Assembly: GCA_029204225.1 (NCBI GenBank)
Contig: CM055095.1
Span: forward strand, 12,424,399-12,488,398
DNA from: Diphasiastrum complanatum
Taxonomy: Eukaryota; Streptophyta; Lycopodiopsida; Lycopodiales; Lycopodiaceae
Direction: 5' to 3'
Length of the DNA stretch: 64,000 bases
Shown here: piece by piece, positions 12,192-22,894 of the stretch
How the letters are laid out: every line of letters starts with the position of its first letter
Numbering within the stretch: the first letter of the stretch is position 1
The notes under the pieces: model-generated
Told to the model about the DNA's origin: nothing
Seen by the model: the letters and a program-made list of their open reading frames with translations, nothing else
The model's database searches: none
Translations under genes and position numbers: made by a program

Positions 12192-15100
12192 GTGACAGAC
12201 CCACATTCTTCCCTTCCCTCCTCCTGCCCCTAGTTCAATCAGCCTTACACCATGCATGAATCAATTTCAGTTTCTCTATTGCAAAGATATTGAGCTCTTC
12301 AATCTCTGAAATACGCACTGGCATTCAATACTGCACGTTGATGCCCATCCAATCTAAAGCCTATGGACTACCTAGTGAAAGGTCTCTTCAATGCATGTGC
12401 CTTATCTCCTGGCAAGCATCAAAGGACAAATTTTGACTGCATTTTGATTCATTTTAAATCCTCATTTGTCCCCCTTTTTCTTGTAAAAATCTTCGTTCTT
12501 TTCCTTTTAGTTCTACTCTCTATTATCACCCAGTCGCTTGCTTTTGGAATGCGAGTAACATATGCTTGGCTTTGGAAAATATGCTTACATTCAAATAAAG
12601 AAACCAGATATTTTCTTGTCTCGTATCATATCTTCTTACATCTGCTGTCTGTCCATAAGTGCATCAAGTGCACAAGTTTGTCGGGCCTTTTCATATACAA
12701 GTATAGACTGAATGATGGGCACTAGACTAATATTTGGGTGTATTACCAGACTTGTCTTGACAGGTGATCCCGCCAAACTAGCTGCTGTTACAGAGGAGAT
12801 CAAACTTTCTGCAAGCGTACGTGGAGGCTCAAATGAAGTTGTTGGCATAGAAGCAGTTGATTTAGATGTGACCGCAGGGGAGCAAAGTGTTGACGCTGCG
12901 GTGCATAAGGCTTGGCTTGTGTTTGGTCACATTGATGTTCTTCTCAATTGTGCTAACTACTCAGGTATATAGTTACTGGGGATGTATCTTTCAGGCTTCT
13001 AGAGTTTATGCCTGTATCCAATGAAGAGGATTATGTTTCCCATCATATGTTTCATTTGCTCGTTTTCAGTTTTATGTTGATAGTTAAATAAAATGAGCAG
13101 TTTGGATTTGAATTGTCTACCTAGGTTTTAGCATGGCAGGAGACACAGTTATATGCATATTATAAGCCATTTACAACTTCTGGTATGGATTTTCTAGCAT
13201 TATTTTTAGCACATCATGTACCCTTTCATTTACATCTCAGTAGAATGGATATTTTAATGAATAGTCCATCAAGTATTCTATCTAGTTAGGACCTTTCAAG
13301 CAACTTGAAGTGATAAAATTGACATGTAGTGTCTTTTTAGTATTCTATGAGGAAAGTGGGGACTTGCTTGATTGGCTATGCTCTAAGTGCTAGCCTTTAT
13401 GATGAACAAGCATGTTTTTCAATTATGGAGAATTAATAGAAACTCAATATTCTTTGTACAAATCTAAGGAAGCGGGGGCTGGACGCAGACGAGCGTCCGG
13501 ATGCAAGTCCACGAGCGTCCGGATGCAGGTCCGCGTCCGGACGCGGACGCGTCCCCCATTTTTAAATTCTTTTTTTCAAAAAAAAAAAAAAAAATAGGCC
13601 CTTGCCCTCGTTGTCCCACATCCCCAAAGCGAAATAAAAACAATTTATGACCCCTGCCCCCCCCCCCAGAATTAATTATCAGAGGGTGTCTGGCAACCAC
13701 CTGCCCCCTCCTGTTAAAAAATAGGAAAACGGTACCCAAAAAAATTTGCAAAAGAATTTGCAACAAACCTAACCACTGCCCCCATGCCTCCCATGTCTGA
13801 TATCTACAGAATCGGACACGAAAGAGCAACGATATATTTTTTGAGTCTCCAAAACTCTGTCTCGTGCCCTCGCTATCTCTCTCTCCCTGACGAATCTATA
13901 TTATACTATTATATAAATACAGGTAAACGATGCGCTCCCCGGATGAACCTCAACAACTTACTAATTACTTATGCTCCACAATGTCATTCAACACAGGGAA
14001 GTTCAAGACCTACACAGTACCATGGCCTATGTGATAAGATAGGTTTAGGGTTTTGGGAGGTACAACGTCACATGGGCAACAAATCCGGGCAGGTACAATG
14101 TCACATGGGCACTGTGGGGGAGCAGACCATGGGCCCAATCGGAGTGCAACACGTGGGGGAGCTACACATGGGGGCAAGTACAGTAGCACATGGGCACTGT
14201 GGGGGAGCAGGCCATGGAGGGATCATGAACAACTGCACATGGGAAAACAGGCTGTGGTGTTAAATAGGCACTTACAAGGCTATTGTGAGAGGCTGTGAGA
14301 GAGCAGGAAGCTCGAGGAAGATGTCTGACGGCACAACGAAAGGCATCGAAAGTTCGAGGTGGAATTTGCAGAGATGCAGCGACAGGCTCGGCAGAGAAAT
14401 CCGGAACCGGAGCCACCTGCCCCAGCTGTCGAGCTGGATTTGGATGAACTTCACACGACGACAACTCATCATGGTCAGGGAAAGGGCGGCCCGCCGTCGG
14501 GCTAACCAGGAGGCAGCTCGGGCTAACCGGAAGGCAGAGCGAGAGCGACAAAACAATGCACCTGACAAGGGTGAGGAGTCAGTGGAGGATACATCTGATG
14601 AATTAATGTACAGTGTGTTTTTTGTGCAACGCGTGCCTGGTGTATTGCAATGTAATGTATGTGTTTATGAAATGCTATCAGGGGGGTGTATTTTTGTGAA
14701 GTGCATCTGCTATCAATCTGCTCTCAATTTTTGTGTAACTGTGTATGATGATTATGGCTGTGGGGTTTACTGTTTAGGGTTCAATGATTGGACATGATGC
14801 ATATGATCTGAGAGACATGAAGATGCGCTTGTGTACCACAATAGCTCAAGCATTTATAGTTTCCATACCACGTCCGCTCTCGCTCTCTCTCACTCTGTCC
14901 CTCTCTCTCTCTCTCTCTCTCTCATCTTGTGTTACGAGCTCGTAACCAGTGCCGAACCCTAGAGAACACAGATAGGTCAGATACCACAGTCAGGGTCGTG
15001 TCCAACGTACATGACCAACAGGGCAAGACAGTGTGAGTAGTGTGCCCCAGCACGGTCCATAGCCATGGCGGGCCTAACACAGCCTAGGGACCCTGTCAGC

Positions 15101-18100
15101 AGGATAGGACCCCCAGTTGGGTCCCGACGTGCAGTCCGCCACGTCAGTGCCACGTGGCCGACACTTGGCAGTTGCATGCTACCAGTCCTCACACTGGGCT
15201 AGGAGGGGCTTACTCTATATCAGGGAGTAGGCAAGGTTGGGTGGATCAGTTAGTGTTTGCCCTACTGTGGTGTTAGGATCTATTACACTGGTATCAGAGC
15301 CATCTCCATCCTAGGGAGTTCAGGAGCAGCAGTAGAGAAAGCTATCAGAAGATAGGAAAGATCTCTGAGTTTCTCAGAAAAGATTAGAGGAGGAGAATCG
15401 ATGTAGGAGCAGCCTTCAAACTTCTGATTTTCACTGAGAAATCACAATAGAAGGAATCAGATTCTTTGTAGAGGTAACTCGCTGGATAGACAGCTGTTTT
15501 TTTCCAGATTTCAGAGGGTTCTCTACGGATTTCCCAGTGGAAATAGAGTAGGATTTAGTCAGTAGATCCATCGCTGTACATACAGGGATCTATCTCTGAT
15601 TTCAAAAGGGGATTTCAGTAAATCTGAGTGGAGTTTAATCTGAAAATTCCCAACAGGGCCAGCGCTGGACAGGGAGGTGAAAAATAGGTTTTTCATCACT
15701 GTTTTTGAGGATTTTTCAGTAGTTTGAACATCAAACCAGATTGCCACAGACCAGCGACCTAAAGAAGCTTTCCTAAGAGAATTTCTACTAGAAAATGAAC
15801 TTGATAGAGCCTAAGAAGCCTGGGAAAGAACAGCAATGGACAAGTCCCTCATCCAATATATCTCGCAGTATCGAGAAGCAATTTTAAAGATTAAAAATAT
15901 GGATGATTATCAGAAAATCAGGGGATTTGTCCGTGGCCTCAAAGATGAATATAAAGTAGAGGTCCAGAGAAACTCGCCTACTACCCTTGAGCAAGCTCTC
16001 AAATATGCTCAAATCTATGATGATTCAGTGGGTAGGAAGAGGGCGAGACAGCAGCCACTTTCTGAGCAGCCTCCTCAGAAAGACTTTCAATTTAAAAAGA
16101 AATTTTAAAAAAGAAAGAATCAAGATTAATTTAAAGGTGAAGCTCCTCGAAACGCCCTTCACTCATACAGCCCTTAAAACCAGATGATTTTGAGAAAGCC
16201 AAACAAGAACGTTTGTGCTTTGTGTGTATGGGCAAGGGACACACAGTCAGACAGTGTCCCAAGGGGCCTTTCACTAAAAAAGATAAGAAAGATAAAAAAC
16301 AAGTTCATCTTGTTCAGACTGTATGTTTCTTCAGTGACTCGGCAGCTTCCGAGATCAAAGTGTATCATGAAGATCATGAACACTGTTGCCAGCTGACCTC
16401 TGCAATGCTAGCGAGACCCTTCAGCTTTGGGCCGCATGACCTAGTACGTATGCATGGGAAAGTTGGTAACCAGTCAGTAAGAGTTATGGTTGATGATGGG
16501 GCAACCCATAATTTCATCAACTACACCCTGGTTAAAAAGCTTAAACTATCAGAAGTACCTAGTCAGCATGGGTACATAGTTTCATTAGCTAAGGGTGAAG
16601 ATAAAAAAATATGGGAAACTATGGTAAGTAACTTGAATCTTGGTATTCAGGGGTACCAAGATGAAATAAACTTTCAGATAATGCACCTGGATCGTACAGA
16701 CATTGTTTTCGGGAGAGATTGGCTCTACAGTTTAGGACCTTCCCTCAACAGAAACTATCAGGAGAACACCCTCAGCTTTCAGCATAAAGGCCGAGAGATC
16801 CAGTTGCATGGGGAGCATGATGTTCCCAACAGTCCTATGGTCTGCAGTTCAGAGCTCTGTCAGCTAATCGAAGACGAAGACCATCAGGTATTCTTATGTG
16901 ACTTTCAGTTTATTCCTGAAGTTTCTATTTCCAGTTCTATTCAGCAGAAAATCAGTAAATTAGAAACTTTATTGTCTAAATTTAAAGATGTTTTTCCTGA
17001 AGATTTGCCACATGGTTTACCACCTAGCAGAGAGGTAGATCATGTAATAAACCTAGTACCAGGTACAGCACCTGTTTCTAAACCTCCGTATCGGGTCAGC
17101 CGAACAGAGGATGAAGAAATAACTAGGCAGTTAACAGATTATCTTGGGAAAGGCCAAATTTAGACCAATAGTTCACCATGGGCCTCACCAGTCCTATTGG
17201 TGAAAAAGAAAGAGGGGTCTATGCGTCTTTGCGTAGATTACAGAGCCCTCAATAAAGTCACAATTAAGAATAAATACCCTATGCCTCGGGCAGACGAGTT
17301 GTTTGACCAACTCGACGGGGCTAAGTTTTTCAGCAAAATAGACCTCAGATCGGGATATCATCAAGTCCGTATAAAATCGGAAGGTGTCTCGAAAACAGCT
17401 TTTAGGACTCGTCACGGTCATTATGAGTTTAAGGTGATGCCTTTTGGGCTCACAAATGCTCCAGCTACCTTTATGACCTTGATGAACAGTGTCCTCAGAC
17501 CATACTTGGGTAAGTTTGTAGTCGTATTTTTAGATGACATCCTCGTCTACAGTAAAACAAGGAAGGAGCATCTAAAACACCTCAGAAAGGTGTTTCGACT
17601 GCTCAGAAAGCATAAGCTTTATGCTAAACAATCCAAGTGTGAATTCTTCGTTGAAGAAGTAGCATATTTGGGTCACATTATCTCTTCAGATGGGATTAAG
17701 ATGGACCCAAATAAGGTTAAAAGCCATACTCAGTTGGCTGAGACCTCAGAATATTTTGGAACTTCAGATCTTTCTTGGTGTGGCGGGATATTATAGACGA
17801 TTTGTCAAGGAATATGCTCAGATAGCAGTTCCCATGACAAATCTTCTTAAGGGGAAGGGAAAGGAGTTCATTTGGGAGTCCGCACAGCAGGAGAGCTTTG
17901 ATGCTCTCAAAACAGCCTTAGCTACAGCACCAGTTTTAAAGGTCGTCAACCCCAATCAGCCATTTGTGGTCGAAACAGATGCTAGCGACTTTGCAGTAGG
18001 TGCTGTGCTAACTCAGGGTGGACGACCAGTTGCGTTCGAGAGTAAAAAACTCGAGTCAGCTCAGACTAGGTACAGTGCCTATGAAAAGGAACTCTTTTCT

Positions 18101-21100
18101 ATAGTTCATGCCCTTAAGACTTGGAGGCATTATTTGTATGGTGCCAACTTTGAGGTCCTGACAGACCATGAGAGTTTCAAATACCTTTGCAATCAAGCTG
18201 AGCTTAGAGGTCGGAAAGCTCGTTGGGCAGAGTGGATGCAAGAGTTTGACATGTCTATCAGATATAGACGTGGAAAATTCAATACAGTAGCAGATGCCCT
18301 TAGCAGAATGCCTATGATAAACGAGCTGAGTTTTACTGAGATTCGTAATGAGTTACTCTTGTCCTTGAGAGGGAAATGCCAGCATGATGCATTCTTCTCT
18401 ACTATCTGGAACTCAGTCCAGAGCAGACAGTTACAGACTCCAGAACCAGTTCTCGGAGCTGGTGCCAGTTCATCCAAGAATACGGCAGCTTCCGTTGAGG
18501 ATGATGATGAGTCCGAGTATACGTTGTCAGATGACGTTGAGGATTCTGAGCCTGTATTACCCAAGCAAACGCCAGTGGTTGAGGGTCAGTTGACTCAAGG
18601 ATTCAAATGGAAACAATATTCCATTCAGGATGAGTACTTGCTCTATAGAGATAGAGTATGTGTCCCCAATTCAGAGGATTATAGGCAGCAGGTCCTATAT
18701 GAATGTCATGACAATCCCAGTGCGGGACACCCAGGCATATAGAAGACCTATGAGCTTCTTCGTAGGCAATTTTTCTGGCCCAGTATGAAAAAGGACGTCC
18801 ACCAGTATTTAACCAGTTGCCAGAAATGTCAAGTAAACAAAGCAGAGCGTTTAAAGGCAGGAGGGTTGTTGCATCCCTTAGAAATACCAACTGGTAAATG
18901 GGAGAGTATCTCCATGGATTTTATAGTAGGCCTGCCTAAAACCCAAAAGGGTAATGACGCTATATGGGTCACAGTTGACCGTCTGACCAAAATGGCTCAT
19001 TTCACTCCGACCAAAACAACCGTTAGAGCTCCAGAGTTAGCGAGGTTGTTTGTAGACGGGCTATTTAAATTGTACGATCTACCTTCTGGCATAGTAAGCG
19101 ACCGGGACAGTAAGTTTACTGGGAATTTTTGGAGGGCAGTATTCCATCATCTCCATACTAAACTTAATATGAGTACCACAGACCATCCACAGACGGAATA
19201 CGTCAACAAGAAGTAGACTAATTGGGAGGAGTATCTCTCGATATTAAGGTTTGCTTACAATAGTACCAAACATTCAGCTACGGGATACAGCCCATTTTTC
19301 AGCCACGCTCACCCACAACTGTAGGGTTTAAACAAGAAAAAGTTGAAGCAGCCAGAAAATTTTTAGAGGACCTAAACCAGATGATAGAACATGCTAAGCG
19401 TAGCATTAGGCAGTCCCAGGATCGAGCCAGGCATTATGCAGACCCACACAGACGGGATGTGCAGTTCTCCACTGGTGAGAAAGTCTACTTGAGAGTCCCA
19501 GTTGACTCTAAAACCCTCAAATCAGGAGTGTGTGCTAAGTTTCTCCAAGGTATTGTGGGCCCTTTACCATCAGTAGGAGACTAGGCGAGGTCACCTATGA
19601 ACTAGAACTCCCACACAGCAGTAAGGTTTTCCAGTCTTTCATGTAAGTCAGTTACGAAAAGCCTTAACCAGATCAGACAATCTGGTAGGGGACAGTGTTC
19701 TAGTTCTCCCATTGGATCCTCAGCAACCTCCACATGAACCAGAGGAGATTCTTGACAGTAGAGAGATGTAGACTCGTCATACTCTATACCGAGAATATCT
19801 GGTTAAGTGGAATGATCAGCCTGTTGAGAATGCCACTTGGGAAAGAGGGAGCGTCCTTCGCAAGATTTTTCCAAACTTTGTCTTAGAGGACCAAGACGGT
19901 TCTTAAGGGGGAGGGAGTGTTACGAGCTCGTAACCAGTGCCGAACCCTAGAGAACACAGATAGGTCAGATACCACAGTCAGGGTCGTGTCCAGCGTACAC
20001 GACCAACAGGGCAAGACAGTGTGAGTAGTGTGCCCCAGCACGGTCCATAGCCATGGCGGGCCTAACACAGCCTAGGGACCTTGTTAGCAGGATAGGGCCC
20101 CCAGTTGGGTCCCGACGTGCAGTCGGCCACGTCAGTGCCACGTGGCCGACACTTGGCAGTTGCATGCTACCAGTCCTCACACTGGGCTAGGAGGGGCTTA
20201 CTCTATATCAGGGAGTAGGCAAGGTTGGGTGGATCAGTTAGTGTTTGCCCTACTGTGGTGTTAGGATCTATTACATCTTGCACAGAGCAAACCATTTCTA
20301 ACTAACCATTCAAATTTCACAGAGCTAACCATTTGTTAGCAATCATGATAAACTAGCCATGACACGAATAAACCGTAAAAAAATATATACATCTCATCTG
20401 ATGCCAGTATACATGATAGTTTGTGTGTATTAAAATCTACAAGTCTGTGCTAAAAAAATCATCCCTCTGTGTGCCAGATGCATCCTCAGGGGTGTCAAAT
20501 ACAAAGTATGGCTGGGAGTCTGGAGGCATCTGGGACTCCTCCAAGTCTGGGCCAACGCCTGCCAAGAGACGACTAGAAAAATCATCGGTGCGTCCCCTCT
20601 TGGCTGGCCTGCCTCTGGGTCTGCCAGAAGGAACCCTCTGTGGTACACTCCTGCCTGGGGGTCTTGTTGGAATATCAATCCACACTCTAGAGAGAACTAT
20701 CAAACAGGGCGGATAGCTCAGTGGTAGAGCATCCCATCCGGTATGAGGGAGGTCCTGGGTTCGAATCCTAGTCTGTCCATCCATATTATGATTTATGGAT
20801 TTCTAACATGGTATCAGAGCCAACTTAGACCTAACAGTTCATGGTGTCAAAGCCATGGTTAGGTGGCCCAAGTTGTGGGGCAGGTGACAGTTAGGACCCT
20901 AACCAAGTGTGGCTTGAGGGGGGGGTGTTGGAATATCAATCCACACTCTAGAGAGAACTATCAAACAGGGCGGATAGCTCAGTGGTAGAGCATCCCATCC
21001 GGTATGAGGGAGGTCCTGGGTTCAAATCCTAGTCTGTCCATCCATATCATGATTTATGGATTTCTAACAGGTCTCCCTCTGCCACGAGGGGGTCTCTGAG

Positions 21101-22452
21101 AAGAACCGACTGCCTGTGATGCTCTGAATCGTCTCTGCGCAATTTGTCTTTGGGCGGCAGCCTCTGTCTCCCTCGCAAACTCTGACCAGCCATCATCTGA
21201 AAGGGGGCGTGATGCGGGAGTACTGGGTGGGGCACGTGGACCATCCCCTGCAAGGTCGACCGTCTCGTCTTGGGCTCATCATCAGAGGAGGGCAGTGGAA
21301 CGTCAGCAGGAAGGGGGGTGGTCTCATCGGTATCAGCATCATCCTCGGGATCACCTCGCAGAGCACGCCGAGCGGCCTCGTCTGGATCAACCTCTGGCTC
21401 TGCCTCACGATCGGCCGCTGCAACCAGGCACTCAGAAGTGAATCATTCGTGAGAATAGCCGAAGCAACCGTGAGGGCATTAAACTGAATGTCTTAAACTA
21501 ATACGAAAGCAAACGATAGAGCATAGACATATACCTGCAAGAGTAGGGAGCCTACGCCTCCTGCCCTCATGCTGTCCGTGATGCGTCGAACCACTCTGGT
21601 GTTGGTGTTGCAGTACACCAAGTCATTGCATCGCTCAGTCGTTAGACGGTTCCGCCTGTTCGTGTGAACAAGGCTGAACACTGACCAGTTCCGCTCGCAC
21701 ACGCAAGCAGAACAGTCCTGCATTAATTGGCAACCACTCGAGTGAGTACCGACCTTGTAGAGAAAATGCGAAAACTGGTTGGATGAATGAGATTAGATAA
21801 CATTCCTGTGAAAGGACTGCGAGCGTCCTCAGGTCTAGCTGTCCAGCGCCGTAGCTCTCCCACCATGATACAGGCAAGAGCCTGTTCTCTCGGACATGTG
21901 CAAGGTTGTTGCCGAACAGCCCCAGACAGTGCTTGCAGTTGAGCAGCGATGTGCGTGAGTACACTTGAGCCCGCGCAGGGAAATTGAGCGAACGACAGCA
22001 TACGACTCCTCGAGCCTAATGCGGATATCAGTGTCGTTGCTGAGGAGGCGGATGTATGAGAACCAATCCACACGCAGCTCTGCATCGTCATACTGCCTCT
22101 CGCTCTGAAACAGCGGATGCAGTATGTGGGCCACACTGTGATGGGCCGGTGAAACTTATCCCATCGTCGCCGCCACAACCGCCTGATAGGCTCCAACCTG
22201 TGGACCATACCATGTGGAGGCAACAATTACATACCATTGTGTTGCGGCAACAAGACGAAACAGAGTGCGAAATGGAAGAAAGGATGGTGAGACGCAAACG
22301 CTGATCCCGTAGCGCCCCCCCGTGGGTCAGACTCGCAATCCCCCAAATGTGCTCGAACCCGAGAGGCGTTCCCTGTGAACTGCTTTCGACAAAAAGGGCA
22401 ACGCCACTTTTTGTCGGGCATCAACTCCACCTTATCCCAAATGGGACGAGCG

Positions 22453-22516
<64 letters not shown>

Positions 22517-22827
22517 GCACGCAAATCTAATATCTCTCTCTCTCTCTCTCTTCTCCTAAACCCCAAACCCAAGCACGTAGACCCTAAACCCTAAACTCAC
22601 ACACACACACCATGTCTCGTACACGCGCGCACACACACACAAATCCTCTCTCTCTCTGTCTCTCACACTCTCTGTCTCTTCCTCTCTCTCTCTCTCACAC
22701 ACACAAATCACCACACACACACACATTTGTGCATACACAAATCAACTAACCCACACACACACACACACACAAAAATCGTCACACACACATAAATCATCAG
22801 ACACACACACACACACCATAACCCTCA

Positions 22828-22894
<67 letters not shown>

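Larger units (their letters stand above)
14930..20275 (+). mobile_element. Ty3/gypsy chromovirus with both LTRs
   Basis: Complete LTR retrotransposon, 5,346 bp, flanked by the 5-bp duplication TCTTG (14,925-14,929 and 20,276-20,280). The two 358-bp LTRs begin TGTTACGAG and end TTACA and differ at six positions, five of them transitions, so the insertion is young. The primer site is TGGTATCAGAGC at 15,289 and the polypurine tract is just before 19,918. The gene order is gag, protease, RT, RNase H, integrase, chromodomain. Gag is mostly missing and pol carries stops and frameshifts. It is inserted inside hAT copy A, itself in SDR intron 2. Confidence 0.95.
20665..21069 (+). mobile_element. TRIM retrotransposon with tRNA-like LTRs
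   Basis: Complete 405-bp miniature LTR retrotransposon. The LTRs are 20,665-20,808 and 20,926-21,069, each 144 bp, TGTTGG...CTAACA, with two differences. The primer site TGGTATCAGAGCC starts at the first base after LTR1 (20,809). The polypurine tract is GAGGGGGGGG just before LTR2. The 5-bp target duplication is GGTCT (20,660-20,664 and 21,070-21,074). There is no coding capacity: the inner part is 117 bp. Each LTR contains a 73-nt tRNA-like sequence. The layout resembles Cassandra TRIMs, whose LTRs carry 5S RNA sequence, but this cargo is a tRNA-like one. It sits in the transposase tail of hAT copy A. Confidence 0.95.
20430..22457 (-). pseudogene. hAT copy A transposase remnants
   Basis: Read right to left. 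The ATG at 22,457 opens a BED-type zinc finger ([21 protein letters not shown]) to about 22,300. After only about 100 bp comes [10 protein letters not shown] and [20 protein letters not shown] (22,190-22,040), then the dimerisation domain at 21,720-21,570 ([37 protein letters not shown]). The C-terminal tail at 21,250-20,430 includes the AT-hook-like [12 protein letters not shown] near 20,600. Copy B has about 1.8 kb of DUF659 core where copy A has almost nothing, so the core was deleted. The tail is split by the TRIM. The ATG is directly preceded by a (GA)n run. Confidence 0.7.

Noticed and set aside
11637-12233. Long plus-strand frame over the SDR leader
   Set aside because: Several overlapping frames are open on both strands because the region is GC-rich. 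None has a recognisable domain, and the SDR ATG is in another frame.
12764-12770. Alternative SDR exon 2 acceptor at TTGACAG (12,761-12,763)
   Set aside because: Joining there gives AGG-TGA, an immediate stop. The acceptor at 12,748-12,749 keeps the frame and the conserved residues.
20707-20779. Ordinary tRNA gene
   Set aside because: It lies inside a TRIM LTR and is repeated in the second LTR. The anticodon arm has a mismatch and an unusual base 33, and there is no Pol III terminator.
22227-22560. Protein frames with ER, SL or VC dipeptide runs (also 36,609-37,025 and 22,556-23,147)
   Set aside because: They are simply translations of GA and CA microsatellites. Only the BED finger portion after the ATG at 22,457 is supported.
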